DNA of 64,000 nucleotides from Lactococcus fujiensis JCM 16395. GTDB lineage: Bacteria > Bacillota > Bacilli > Lactobacillales > Streptococcaceae. This document shows, piece by piece, positions 9,385 to 18,470 of the stretch (its first letter is position 1; each line of letters opens with the position of its first letter). The DNA lies in the NCBI RefSeq assembly GCF_002441655.1, contig NZ_JXJU01000001.1, forward strand, positions 62,001-126,000, read 5' to 3'. Both the position numbers and the translations under genes were made by a program. The notes below the pieces were generated by a model that saw nothing but the letters and a program-made list of their open reading frames with translations, was not told where the DNA came from and searched no databases.

Positions 9385-10830
9385 ATGAAAATATTATTTG
9401 CTGCAAGTGAATGTGCGCCCTTCTTTAAAACTGGAGGACTCGGTGATGTTGCAGGTGCATTACCGAAAGAATTGGCAAAAAAATCAGAAATGGATTCTGT
9501 TTCGGTCATTCTGCCATATTTCAAAGATGAGATGAAAGATGTCTTCAAGAAAGATTTAAAAGATGAATTTTGGGATTTTGTCAACGTAGGCTGGCGTCGA
9601 GAATATGTTGGAGTTAAAAGTTTAGTTAAAGACAACGTGACCTATTATTTTCTTGATAATGAACACTATTTCGCTGGAAAAGGGCTCTATGGTTATGACA
9701 ATGATGGTGAGCGGTTTGCCTTCTTTAACTTGGCAATTTGTCAGTTACTTGAACGCCTAGGAGAAATTCCTGATGTCATTCATGTGAATGATTGGCAAAC
9801 GGCAATGGTTCCATTTTTGCTGAAAGAAAAATTTAATTGGATCAGTGCATATCAGAACATCAAAACAGTTTTGACAATCCACAATATGCAATTCCAAGGC
9901 TGGTTACAAGGGGATGCATTAGTTGAACTATTTGGGATGGGAATGGAACGATTCAATGAAGGTGTCGTTAGACATGACAATATGCTTAATATGTTAAAAG
10001 CAGGTTTGCTTTATGCTGACAAAGTTAATACCGTCTCGCCAAGTTATGCCGAAGAAATTAAAAGCCCAGCTTTTGGATGTGGATTAGAATCAGTTTTAAA
10101 CTTTATTTCAGGTAAACTTTCTGGAATTTTGAATGGAATTGATTATGATGTTTTCAATCCTCAAACAGATTCACAAATCAATCATCATTTTTCCGTGAAA
10201 GATTTATCTGGAAAAGCGCTAATGAAGGCAGAACTTCAGGAAAAACTCGGTTTACCTGTTAGAGCTGAAGTTCCATTGATCGGAATGGTCAGCCGATTGA
10301 CTGACCAAAAAGGCTTTGACCTTGTATTGTCAGAGCTAGAGTATATTTTACAGGAAGACGTTCAAATTGTCGTTTTAGGAACAGGCTTTCCCTATATCGA
10401 AGACGGATTTAAAAATTATTCAGCTCGTTTACCTGAAAAAATGTCAACAAATATTGCCTTTAATTTACAATTTGCACAAGAAATTTACGCAGGAGCTGAT
10501 TTATTCTTGATGCCATCCGCATTCGAACCATGTGGTCTCTCACAGATGATCGCCATGCGTTATGGCACACTTCCAATTGTACATGAGATTGGCGGATTGA
10601 AGGATACAGTCATTCCTTATAATCCTAATACGCAAACAGGAACAGGATTTGGTTTCGTTCAATTTGATGGCCTAACATTAACAAATACAATAAAAAGTGC
10701 GGTACATTTATACCAAGATGCTTATCCAACCTATAAAAAGCTCATTTTGTCAGCAATGACAGAAGATTTTTCTTGGGAAACAAAAGCACAGCAATATGTA
10801 GACCTTTATCAGTCAATTGCTAAAATTTGA
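9385..10830 (+). CDS. glgA: Glycogen synthase (ADP-glucose type)
   Basis: A 481-residue GT5 glucosyltransferase that elongates alpha-1,4-glucan from ADP-glucose. The ADP-glucose binding motif KTGGLGDVAGALP is at residues 16-28; the C-terminal Rossmann domain has GMVSRLTDQKGFDL and the conserved PSAFEPCGLSQMIAMRYG. Length is normal. AGGTGA lies 9 bases before the ATG. It is third in the glgCDA-P series; a stem-loop but no terminator lies between glgD and glgA. Confidence 0.95.
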   Translation: MKILFAASECAPFFKTGGLGDVAGALPKELAKKSEMDSVSVILPYFKDEMKDVFKKDLKDEFWDFVNVGWRREYVGVKSLVKDNVTYYFLDNEHYFAGKGLYGYDNDGERFAFFNLAICQLLERLGEIPDVIHVNDWQTAMVPFLLKEKFNWISAYQNIKTVLTIHNMQFQGWLQGDALVELFGMGMERFNEGVVRHDNMLNMLKAGLLYADKVNTVSPSYAEEIKSPAFGCGLESVLNFISGKLSGILNGIDYDVFNPQTDSQINHHFSVKDLSGKALMKAELQEKLGLPVRAEVPLIGMVSRLTDQKGFDLVLSELEYILQEDVQIVVLGTGFPYIEDGFKNYSARLPEKMSTNIAFNLQFAQEIYAGADLFLMPSAFEPCGLSQMIAMRYGTLPIVHEIGGLKDTVIPYNPNTQTGTGFGFVQFDGLTLTNTIKSAVHLYQDAYPTYKKLILSAMTEDFSWETKAQQYVDLYQSIAKI

Positions 10831-10848
10831 TGTCCGTCATAATTAAAA

Positions 10849-10888
10849 TACGCAACCGATTGCGTAAATTAAAAAAATTTGGTAAAAT
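10849..10888 (+). promoter_or_regulatory. LacI/GalR-type operator overlapping the glgP promoter
   Basis: TACGCAACCGATTGCGTA at 10849-10866 is a perfect inverted repeat around a CCGA centre, with the central CG typical of LacI-family operators (MalR-like). The right half supplies the -35 box TTGCGT (10860-10865), followed by a 17-base spacer and the extended -10 TGGTAAAAT ending at 10888. Bound repressor would cover the -35. The same layout precedes dexC at 54956. Confidence 0.7.
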
Positions 10889-11016
10889 ACTAATTGAAGT
10901 AGAAAAACTACTTTCCTAGAACTTGGATTCTGCTTAAATCTCAGTTTAAAATGCATCTCTGAATAGACTGACCGCAACAGAAAATCTCGTCAAGCACTAG
11001 AACATAGAGGTGTAAT

Positions 11017-13416
11017 TTGAAACTTACTAAAAAGCAATTTAAACAAGATTTTGAAAAAAGGTTAACAACAAAATTTGCGACAGATGTCGAAAAAGCAGGA
11101 CCACAGGAAACATTAGCTGCGGTTTCTTCTGTCATCAAAGCCTACTATTCGAAAATTTGGCAAGAAGACAATGAATATAAAGACGAAACAAAAAAGAAAC
11201 AGGCATATTATTTCTCAATTGAATTTTTACCAGGTAAAATGCTCAAGAGTAACTTGCTTAATCTTGGAATATTAGATACTGTTAGAGAAAGCCTTAGTGA
11301 CTTAGGCATTGATTTAGATGCGATTGCACAAATTGAACCTGATATGGCCATTGGTAATGGTGGCTTGGGGCGTTTGGGCTCATGTTTTCTTGACTCAGCA
11401 GCATCAACGGGTATCCCATTGAATGGGAACGGAATTCGCTATTCTTATGGTTTGTTCAAACAAAAAATTGTTGATGGCTATCAAGTTGAGTTGCCAGATT
11501 CTTGGCTAGACAATGGAAATCCCTGGGAAATTAGACGTGCTGACAAAGCCGTTGAAGTTCACTTTGGTGGAGAAGTTTGGCTCGAAGATGATGGAACTGG
11601 TCGGTTGATGCCTCATTATCGTAACCAAGAACGCGTTCTAGCAGTACCTTATGACACACCAATGGTCGGCTTTGAAAATACAACGGTAAATAATATGTGT
11701 TTGTGGCGTTCAGAAGTTCCCAAAGATTTGGATCTTCGCTTCCAAAATTTGGAATATATGCGTCAAACAGCCATGCTTTCAGCCGAACTTTACCCAGATG
11801 ATTCTAATTATGATGGCCGTTTACTTCGTTTGAAGCAAGAATATTTCTTTGTCTCTGCAGGACTTCAAAGAGTTATTAATCACTTCAAGAACATCAATAA
11901 AGTTCCCGTAACACATATTGCAGACTTTATTTCTATTCACATTAATGATACCCATCCAGCACTCTGCGTTCCTGAATTTATGCGCATTCTTGTGGATGAA
12001 TTTGGTATTGAATGGGAACGTGCTTGGAATATCACTGTCAAAGTAATGTCTTACACTAACCACACCATTCTTTCTGAGGCATTGGAAAAATGGCCTGAAG
12101 AAATGGTCAAAAATTTATTGCCACGAATTTACCAAATCATTTTGGAAATTGACCGTCGTCGTACAGCTGATCTCCTTCCAAAAGTTGGTGCAAAACTTGT
12201 TCATAGTACACGGATTGTCAAAGATGGTCAAATTCATATGGCTAATTTGGCAATTATTGGTTCACATTCGACAAACGGTGTCGCTAAACTTCACTCAGAC
12301 CTACTTAAAGATGTTGAACTTCATGATTTCTATTTGATTTATCCAGAACGCTTTAATAATAAAACTAATGGGATTGCTGACCGTCGTTGGAGTCAAATTG
12401 CAAATGAGCGTCTGTCAGGTGTTTTAGATGAAACAATTGGGAAATCATGGCGTCATAATTTGAACGAATTAAAACTACTTGAAGCATATAAAAATGATGA
12501 AAACACATTGGAACGCTTGCAAGCAGCAAATTTTGATAATAAATTACGATTGGCTGAATATATTCAGGAACACAATGGAATTACGGTGAATCCAGAGGCT
12601 ATTTTTGATGTTCAAGTCAAACGATTGCATGCCTATAAACGTCAATTGTTGAATGTTTTACATATTTTGAAACTTTATTTTGATATTAAGGATAATCCTG
12701 AAATTGAGATGGTTCCACGTGTCTTTATTTTCGGAGCAAAGGCAGCACCAGGTTATCATTATGCAAAATCAATCATCAAATGTATCAACGAAATTGCCAA
12801 TATGGTAAACAATGATAAAGACGTAGCTGATAAGCTCAAAGTTGTCTTTATGGAAAACTACAATGTTAGTCTTGCAGAAATTATCATTCCAGCAGCAAAT
12901 GTGGGTGAACAAATTTCGTTAGCTTCAAAAGAGGCTTCAGGAACTTCAAACATGAAGTTTATGTTAAATGGCGCGTTGACCATTGGTACGCTTGATGGTG
13001 CTAATATTGAAATCTTCGAAGTTGCTGGAAAGGGTAATTATTTCAAATTTGGCTTAACTAAAGATGAAGTTTACGAATATTACCGAAATGGCAATTACAA
13101 TGCACATGATATTTACGAACAAAATCCAATTGTGCATCGCATTTTAGATGCTTTCATAGACGGAACAATTCCTAATATTTCTGCCGAAGGTCCAGAAGTT
13201 TTTGATTCATTAACGACATATAATGATGAATACTTTGTCCTTCGTGATTTTAATGATTATGTTCGTGCCCAAAAGGATTTAGAAAGACTTTATAAAAATA
13301 AAAATGCGTGGGCGCAAGCTAGCTTGATGAATATCGCTAATGTAGGTAAATTTAGCTCAGACCGTACCATTAAAGAATATGCAGATGATATTTGGCACGT
13401 GCATGAAAAAAAATAA
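11017..13416 (+). CDS. glgP: Glycogen/maltodextrin phosphorylase
   Basis: A 799-residue GT35 phosphorylase that releases glucose-1-phosphate from the ends of alpha-1,4-glucan. The pyridoxal-phosphate site EASGTSNMKFMLNGALTIG (Lys near residue 649) is intact, as are NGGLGRLGSCFLDS and the QVKRLHAYKRQ motif. I accept the TTG start at 11017, with AGAGGTG 7 bases upstream; the next ATG in frame would lose conserved sequence. A 186-base leader carries its own regulated promoter, so breakdown can be switched separately from synthesis. A hairpin, not a terminator, joins it to the next gene. Confidence 0.95.
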   Translation: MKLTKKQFKQDFEKRLTTKFATDVEKAGPQETLAAVSSVIKAYYSKIWQEDNEYKDETKKKQAYYFSIEFLPGKMLKSNLLNLGILDTVRESLSDLGIDLDAIAQIEPDMAIGNGGLGRLGSCFLDSAASTGIPLNGNGIRYSYGLFKQKIVDGYQVELPDSWLDNGNPWEIRRADKAVEVHFGGEVWLEDDGTGRLMPHYRNQERVLAVPYDTPMVGFENTTVNNMCLWRSEVPKDLDLRFQNLEYMRQTAMLSAELYPDDSNYDGRLLRLKQEYFFVSAGLQRVINHFKNINKVPVTHIADFISIHINDTHPALCVPEFMRILVDEFGIEWERAWNITVKVMSYTNHTILSEALEKWPEEMVKNLLPRIYQIILEIDRRRTADLLPKVGAKLVHSTRIVKDGQIHMANLAIIGSHSTNGVAKLHSDLLKDVELHDFYLIYPERFNNKTNGIADRRWSQIANERLSGVLDETIGKSWRHNLNELKLLEAYKNDENTLERLQAANFDNKLRLAEYIQEHNGITVNPEAIFDVQVKRLHAYKRQLLNVLHILKLYFDIKDNPEIEMVPRVFIFGAKAAPGYHYAKSIIKCINEIANMVNNDKDVADKLKVVFMENYNVSLAEIIIPAANVGEQISLASKEASGTSNMKFMLNGALTIGTLDGANIEIFEVAGKGNYFKFGLTKDEVYEYYRNGNYNAHDIYEQNPIVHRILDAFIDGTIPNISAEGPEVFDSLTTYNDEYFVLRDFNDYVRAQKDLERLYKNKNAWAQASLMNIANVGKFSSDRTIKEYADDIWHVHEKK

Positions 13417-13454
13417 TTAAATAAAGCTCAATTCTCTTGCTTTATAGGAGCAGT

Positions 13455-13481
13455 TTTGCCATTAAATTGATTAATGGCAAA
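13455..13481 (+). repeat. Intercistronic hairpin between glgP and the GH13 gene
   Basis: TTTGCCATTAA and TTAATGGCAAA form a perfect 11-base stem with a five-base loop. There is no T run, so it probably acts on mRNA processing or stability. Confidence 0.55.
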
Positions 13482-13522
13482 TCAATTTCCATAAACAGAA
13501 AAATCGATGAAATGAGATCAAC

Positions 13523-15319
13523 ATGTATTACTTTAATTCTTGGAATTCAGAATTCAAACAGCCCTTCGGAGCAATTAAAACAGGTGAGGTGATGAAGGTC
13601 AATTTTTCTTCAGACAAAGAAAATGTAACCATAAAATTTATTATTAGACGCGATTTTGGACTTCGGCATGAATTTGACATGCACCCTATCGAGAAAGGAC
13701 TTTACAGCTCATCCGTTCAATTTGATGTCGGGCATGGTCTTTATTTTTATTATTTTGAAATTAGTGAACAGTCCGATTGGGGGCTTGTAAAACATTATTA
13801 CGGCCGTAGTGAATCAGGCGGAGAAGGTGTCCTTTATATTTCAGAGCAAGATGTTCGACCATTCCAAGTCACAGTTTACGATAAAGATGACAAAGCTCCA
13901 GAGTGGTATCGAGATGCTGTATTCTACCAAATTTTTCCAGACCGATTCAATAACGGCAATAGTGATGGGAAAATCAATGCCCCTAAGCCTAATTCTTTTA
14001 TTTATGGCTCCCACCAGGATCAGCCGATGTATGTCAAAGAGGAAAATGGCGACATTGCGCGATGGGATTTTTTCGGGGGAAATTTAAAAGGGATAACACA
14101 AAAGATTCCATATTTGAAAGAATTGGGAGTGACAGCAATCTATTTGAACCCGATCTTTTCGGCGACAAGCAATCATCGATATGATACGAATGATTATCTA
14201 GCCATAGATACGATGCTTGGATCGGAAGTAGACTTTAAAGAACTAATTGACAAACTGCACGAGAACAAGATGCATTTAGTTCTCGATGGTGTCTTTTCCC
14301 ATGTAGGCAAAGATTCACGTTATTTTAATTTGGCTGGAACATTTGGATCAAAGGAAGGTGCTACCAAAACACCGAAAAGTCCTTATTTTGATTGGTTTAA
14401 GTTCACGGATTATCCCAATGATTATAAATCATGGTGGGGGATCAAGGATTTACCTGAAATAGATAAGGATAATGAGTCTTTCCGAAATTTTATTTATGGT
14501 GAAAAAGATTCTGTTCTAGAAAAATGGAATAATTTTGGTATTGATGGCTGGCGCTTAGATGTGGCCGATGAACTTCCAGATTCTTTCATAAGAGGAATTC
14601 GAAAGAATTTAAATCAGTACGAGAACATGGTTTTAATCGGTGAGGTCTGGGAAGACGCTTCTAATAAAATATCATATGGACAACGTCGTGATTACATTCT
14701 CGGTGATAGTCTACACGGCTGTATGAACTATCCGTTTCGGGACTTAATTATTCGTTACTTGAATGGAACAATCCCAGCAAACGAAATTGCCCATCAATTA
14801 TTAGGACTATCTGAGAATTATCCGAAGGACATTTTTTACAATAATTTGAATAACTTAGGAACCCATGATACTGAGCGGATTTTGACGATGATACAGCCGA
14901 AGAATAACGATAATGCGGTAAGTTTAATGTTTAGTTTACCAGGAGTTCCATGCATTTACTATGGTGATGAAGCAGGCTTAACCGGCGGCAAGGATCCAAA
15001 CAATCGAAAATTTTTTCCGTGGGATAATATTGATCCAACATATTATAAACAATATCAGAAGTGGTCTAATTATCGGACCGAGAATGAAGTATTACGTTCG
15101 GGTGATTTTTCAACATTTTATTGTGGGGACCTTTTAGGCATTATCAGATACACTGAAAATGATTATTTTGTAACATTAATTAATCCTAGCGATCAAGAGA
15201 TTAGAATTGATTTCAATGCCATTAGTTTTTTACAAAATTTAGGAGTTCAAGAAGAACTCAAGGCAAAATTAGATGGACTACAAATTGAAAAAAACGAAAC
15301 TTTATTCTTCAAAAAGTAA
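13523..15319 (+). CDS. apu: Neopullulanase/amylopullulanase-type GH13 glycosidase
   Basis: A 598-residue alpha-amylase family enzyme of the GH13_20 type (neopullulanase, cyclomaltodextrinase). An N-terminal beta-sandwich (about residues 1-120) precedes the TIM barrel starting at VFYQIFPDRFNNG. Catalytic residues are visible: nucleophile Asp in DGWRLDVADE, acid/base Glu in LIGEVWED and Asp in LGTHDTERI. It has no signal peptide, so it acts in the cytoplasm, presumably on alpha-1,6 branches or short dextrins left by GlgP. The Shine-Dalgarno site is weak (GAGA). A terminator follows directly, ending the glg cluster. A paralogue of the same type lies at 55052. Confidence 0.88.
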   Translation: MYYFNSWNSEFKQPFGAIKTGEVMKVNFSSDKENVTIKFIIRRDFGLRHEFDMHPIEKGLYSSSVQFDVGHGLYFYYFEISEQSDWGLVKHYYGRSESGGEGVLYISEQDVRPFQVTVYDKDDKAPEWYRDAVFYQIFPDRFNNGNSDGKINAPKPNSFIYGSHQDQPMYVKEENGDIARWDFFGGNLKGITQKIPYLKELGVTAIYLNPIFSATSNHRYDTNDYLAIDTMLGSEVDFKELIDKLHENKMHLVLDGVFSHVGKDSRYFNLAGTFGSKEGATKTPKSPYFDWFKFTDYPNDYKSWWGIKDLPEIDKDNESFRNFIYGEKDSVLEKWNNFGIDGWRLDVADELPDSFIRGIRKNLNQYENMVLIGEVWEDASNKISYGQRRDYILGDSLHGCMNYPFRDLIIRYLNGTIPANEIAHQLLGLSENYPKDIFYNNLNNLGTHDTERILTMIQPKNNDNAVSLMFSLPGVPCIYYGDEAGLTGGKDPNNRKFFPWDNIDPTYYKQYQKWSNYRTENEVLRSGDFSTFYCGDLLGIIRYTENDYFVTLINPSDQEIRIDFNAISFLQNLGVQEELKAKLDGLQIEKNETLFFKK

Positions 15320-15347
15320 AAAAGTGTAGACTGGTCCACACTTTTTT
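15318..15347 (+). terminator. Intrinsic terminator ending the glg cluster
   Basis: AAAAAGTGT and ACACTTTTT flank an inner GAC/GTC pair; six T follow. Confidence 0.85.
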
Positions 15348-15442
15348 AAATGTATTGGTATTGTTATTAAATTGTTACATTGTCCCGTATAGTCCCGCTT
15401 TTTGGGCATTTTTCCAAAAATCTGTATAGCTGAAATAGTTTG

Positions 15443-15476
15443 ACAACTTGACAAGTTGTATAGAAAACTTTATAAT
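15443..15476 (+). promoter_or_regulatory. dtpT promoter with a 17-base palindrome over the -35
   Basis: ACAACTTGACAAGTTGT at 15443-15459 is a perfect palindrome (8 bases each side of a central A). It contains the -35 TTGACA (15448-15453). A 17-base spacer and a perfect TATAAT (15471-15476) follow. The palindrome looks like a repressor operator. Transcription should start at about 15483, the first base of the ATG. Confidence 0.7.
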
Positions 15477-15482
15477 ATATCT

Positions 15483-16976
15483 ATGGAAAACTTAAACAAA
15501 TCCGAAAAATTATTTTTCGGACAACCTCGAGCGCTATTAACGCTCTTCCAAACAGAACTTTGGGAGCGTTTTTCTTATTATGGAATGCGCGCGATTTTAC
15601 TGTATTATTTATACACTGCTACAACAAGTCCTAACGCTGGGCTCGGTTTACCCGTATCTCAAGCAATGGCAATTGTTTCAATCTACGGAGCACTCGTTTA
15701 TTTATCTGCTATTGTTGGTGGTTGGATTGCCGACCGTCTTATTGGTGCTTCAAAAACAATTTTCATTGGTGGAATTTTAATTATGCTTGGGCATATCGCC
15801 TTAGCAATTCCATTTGGATTAACGTCTTTATTTATTTCATTGGCATTAATCATTTTGGGTACTGGGATGTTGAAACCGAATATCTCGAACATGGTTGGTC
15901 ATCTTTATTCAAAAGAGGATCCACGTCGTGATACTGGTTTCAATATTTTCTATTTTGGTGTTAATGTAGGGTCGCTTTTAGCTCCAATCATTGTTGGAAC
16001 TGTGGGACAATCATACAACTATCACCTTGGTTTCTCATTAGCAGCAATCGGTATGCTTGTCGCTCTATTTGTTTACTGGCGTGGACGTACTCGTCTCTTC
16101 CCAGAAATTGGTAAAGCCCCATCAAATCCAATGGATGAAAAGGAAAAAAGTCGTTTCCTCATTATCTTTATTGTTGCGCTTGTAGCTGTAGTTGCTGTAA
16201 TGTTCGGACTCTACACATATAGTGCAAAAAACTTTATTGATAATTTAATCAATGTTTTATCAATTGTCGGGATATTAGTTCCAATCGCCTATTTAGTTCG
16301 GATGTTTACTTCAAAAGAAGTAACATCAGAAGAACGTAGTAAATTGGTTGCTTATATTCCAATGTTTATTTCAGCTATTCTTTTCTGGGTCATTGAGGAA
16401 CAGAGTTCTACAGTTATTGCAACATGGGGGGCTGAACGTTCAAATCTACATCCAGTTTGGTTTGGTCTTCATATCACAATTGATCCATCATGGTATCAAT
16501 TATTGAACCCACTGTTTATTGTTCTTTTAACACCTGTTGTAGTTGCAATTTGGAATAAAATGGGAGAACGTCAGCCTTCAACAATTGTGAAATTCGGTCT
16601 AGGCTTGATTTTGACAGGTGTATCTTATGTTATTATGATGGCACCAGGATTGATTGATGGCGTAAATGGACGTTCAAGTAGTCTTTGGTTAATTTTGATG
16701 TTTGCCATTCAAATGGCTGGAGAACTTCTCGTTTCACCTGTTGGATTATCTGTCTCTACTAAATTAGCACCTGTTGCTTTCCAATCACAAATGATTGCGA
16801 TGTGGCTTTTATCAGATGCTGGTGCGCAAGCTATTAATGCACAAATTGCACCATTGTTCACAAAGTCTACTGAAATTGCATTCTTCGGAATCGTTGGTGG
16901 AATTGGTGTTGTTGTTGGTTTGATTTTACTCTTAATCAAGAAACCAATTTTAAAATTGATGGGTGATGTCCGTTAA
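15483..16976 (+). CDS. dtpT: Di-/tripeptide:proton symporter, POT family
   Basis: A 497-residue membrane transporter, the same length as lactococcal DtpT, that takes up di- and tripeptides with protons. The POT signature [20 protein letters not shown] is at about residues 20-40, and about 12 to 14 hydrophobic segments follow. I place the start at 15483 (MENLNKSEK, which fits the family N-terminus) and not at 15456, because the longer frame would begin upstream of the -10 box. No Shine-Dalgarno site is present and the promoter geometry predicts a leaderless mRNA. A terminator follows. Confidence 0.92.
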   Translation: MENLNKSEKLFFGQPRALLTLFQTELWERFSYYGMRAILLYYLYTATTSPNAGLGLPVSQAMAIVSIYGALVYLSAIVGGWIADRLIGASKTIFIGGILIMLGHIALAIPFGLTSLFISLALIILGTGMLKPNISNMVGHLYSKEDPRRDTGFNIFYFGVNVGSLLAPIIVGTVGQSYNYHLGFSLAAIGMLVALFVYWRGRTRLFPEIGKAPSNPMDEKEKSRFLIIFIVALVAVVAVMFGLYTYSAKNFIDNLINVLSIVGILVPIAYLVRMFTSKEVTSEERSKLVAYIPMFISAILFWVIEEQSSTVIATWGAERSNLHPVWFGLHITIDPSWYQLLNPLFIVLLTPVVVAIWNKMGERQPSTIVKFGLGLILTGVSYVIMMAPGLIDGVNGRSSSLWLILMFAIQMAGELLVSPVGLSVSTKLAPVAFQSQMIAMWLLSDAGAQAINAQIAPLFTKSTEIAFFGIVGGIGVVVGLILLLIKKPILKLMGDVR

Positions 16977-17001
16977 TTTTTAATTAAAAAATGAAAGAAG
17001 T

Positions 17002-17024
17002 AGGCTCCGAAAGGAGTCTTTTAA
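17002..17024 (+). terminator. Intrinsic terminator after dtpT
   Basis: AGGCTCC, loop GAAA, GGAGTCT (one G-T pair), then T-rich bases. Confidence 0.65.
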
Positions 17025-17030
17025 GTTGCA

Positions 17031-17058
17031 AAAAAACCTGTCAGCACGGACAAGTTTT
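17031..17058 (-). terminator. Terminator between converging dtpT and HD-domain gene
   Basis: AAAAACCTGTC and GGACAAGTTTTT can fold with one mismatch and have A/T runs on both sides, so it can act in either direction; it lies just beyond the stop of the leftward gene. Confidence 0.55.
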
Positions 17059-17062
17059 TAAT

Positions 17063-17572
17063 TTAAATTGAAAAAGATGGCAAGCCTTTAAAGTGTTTTC
17101 TCCGATTCCATTTGTATTTAGCTGTTGTCTTTCCTTCCATGCAGGCAACATAATCGTCAACAAATGTTACAATGAAACTTTCTTTATATCGTGGAGGAGC
17201 AATTGTGGCGCCCCACATGTGTTTGATAATAATATCTTTTTCTAGAGGTGAAATTTTAGTTAATTTACAAGCATTGCGATAAGCGATACGTGGATGCACA
17301 TAAGCATGACTTTTGGCAAACTTTGTGTTACGCCAATCATAAAAGAACAAATCGTGGAACAAGCCTCCTCGTGCAGTTGCTTTGGCATTCAGGCCATATT
17401 TTTTAGCAATCACATAAGACATGTAGGATACGCGCAAACAGTGTTGCAAACGTGTAGAAGTGTAGTGATGGACAATCGTATCTAATTTTTTGAGTTCTGG
17501 CATTTCCAAGAAGTGACCAACATAACTCATGTATTCAGCATCATGGAACCAAGGTTCATTTTCTAAATTCAT
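17063..17572 (-). CDS. HD-domain (HDIG) phosphohydrolase family protein
   Basis: A 169-residue protein with the HD fold. Conserved residues include RLQHCLRVSYMSYVIAKKYG near residue 42, the HD pair in GGLFHDLFFYDW, and KHMWGAT followed by DDYVACMEG. HD proteins are usually metal-dependent phosphohydrolases; the substrate is unknown. A close relative with the segments HDLF and KHMWGAT is common in streptococci. I start at 17572 (MNLENEPW) rather than the upstream ATG at 17593, because a strong extended -10 (TGCTATAAT) lies between them. No Shine-Dalgarno site is present, so the mRNA is probably leaderless. Confidence 0.8.
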   Translation of the reverse strand: MNLENEPWFHDAEYMSYVGHFLEMPELKKLDTIVHHYTSTRLQHCLRVSYMSYVIAKKYGLNAKATARGGLFHDLFFYDWRNTKFAKSHAYVHPRIAYRNACKLTKISPLEKDIIIKHMWGATIAPPRYKESFIVTFVDDYVACMEGKTTAKYKWNRRKHFKGLPSFSI

Positions 17573-17579
17573 GAAATAG

Positions 17580-17607
17580 ATTATAGCACACATTCCTTAA
17601 ATGTAAA
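17580..17607 (-). promoter_or_regulatory. Promoter of the HD-domain gene
   Basis: Reading leftward: TTTACA (17607-17602), a 16-base spacer and extended -10 TGCTATAAT ending at 17580. The ATG begins 8 bases further, at 17572, so the leader is at most 1 base. Confidence 0.65.
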
Positions 17608-17672
17608 TAACAATATGCCTAAGTAATTTTAAAGTTTGGTTACAAATGGCAGAAAAATCAGACTAAAGTAGT

Positions 17673-17701
17673 ATGACATTTTGGCTAAATTTTGTTAAAA
17701 T
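17673..17701 (+). promoter_or_regulatory. Promoter of the Bax-inhibitor-1 gene
   Basis: ATGACA at 17673-17678, a 17-base spacer and TAAAAT at 17696-17701; leader of about 25 bases with AAGGAG. Confidence 0.5.
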
Positions 17702-17733
17702 GAAGGTAAGTAAAAATTTAAGGAGAAATATTA

Positions 17734-18435
17734 ATGAATAATAACGATAATCTCATTTTTGACCAACGTGAAGATGGCTTGAATGCCTTCTTCAGTAAGG
17801 TCTATGCTTTGATGGGAGTGGGAGTAGCGATTTCAGGTTTGGTATCCTTTATCATGATTCGATTCTTCCAAGCTAACCTTGATGCGATTTCACAAAAAGG
17901 AAGCCTCGTATTCCTTGCATTGTGGATTATTCCACTTGTATTGGTTGTCCCTCTTCAAACATCGGCTATGAAAAATTCTTCAGCTGCAATGCCATTATTT
18001 GTCATCTATTCTGCGTTTATGGGCTTTTTAATTAGCTTTACTTTATTGATGTATACAAGCACAGATATTACAATGGCCTTTATTACTGCTGTTGCGATGT
18101 TCTTTGGGCTAGCAGTTTATGGACGGACGACCAAACGTGATTTGAGCGGGATGCAAAAAGCACTCGTTGCAGGTGTCATCGGTTTAATTGTCATTGGTTT
18201 TCTTAATTTCTTCATTCAAAGCACAGCCTTGATGTTAATTTGTTCAGTGGTTGGGGTGGTTATCTTTTCCGGATTGATTGCTTACGATAATCAAAAAATC
18301 ACACAGGTTTACAACCAAATGGGTGATTCAAACGGTTGGGCAATTTCGATGGCCTTGTCACTTTACCTTGACTTCTTAAACTTATTCTTGTTCTTACTCC
18401 GTATTTTCGGATTTGCTGGGAACAGCAGAGACTAA
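17734..18435 (+). CDS. Bax inhibitor-1 family membrane protein
   Basis: A 233-residue protein with about seven hydrophobic segments, matching the BI-1/YccA/YetJ family of calcium-leak-type membrane proteins. Typical features are the segment LNAFFSKVYALMGVGVAISG at the N-terminus, the FFGLAVYGRTTKRDLSG segment near residue 130 and the acidic YLDFLNLFLFLLRIFG C-terminus. The physiological role in lactococci is not known to me. AAGGAG lies 8 bases before the ATG. It converges with the P-loop gene at a shared terminator. Confidence 0.85.
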   Translation: MNNNDNLIFDQREDGLNAFFSKVYALMGVGVAISGLVSFIMIRFFQANLDAISQKGSLVFLALWIIPLVLVVPLQTSAMKNSSAAMPLFVIYSAFMGFLISFTLLMYTSTDITMAFITAVAMFFGLAVYGRTTKRDLSGMQKALVAGVIGLIVIGFLNFFIQSTALMLICSVVGVVIFSGLIAYDNQKITQVYNQMGDSNGWAISMALSLYLDFLNLFLFLLRIFGFAGNSRD

Positions 18436-18436
18436 T

Positions 18437-18470
18437 AAAAAAATCATGAGAATTGGCTCATGATTTTTTC
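18437..18470 (+). terminator. Bidirectional terminator
   Basis: AAAAATCATGAG and CTCATGATTTTTT with loop AATTGG; A and T runs on either side let it serve both converging genes. It overlaps the 3' end of the leftward gene. Confidence 0.85.

Noticed and set aside
13523-15319. Annotation of the last glg-cluster gene as branching enzyme glgB
   Set aside because: The sequence has GH13_20 neopullulanase features and length (598); glgB-type motifs are not present.
15406-15420. CodY box upstream of dtpT
   Set aside because: ATTTTTCCAAAAATC has four mismatches to the CodY consensus AATTTTCWGAAAATT, too many to claim.
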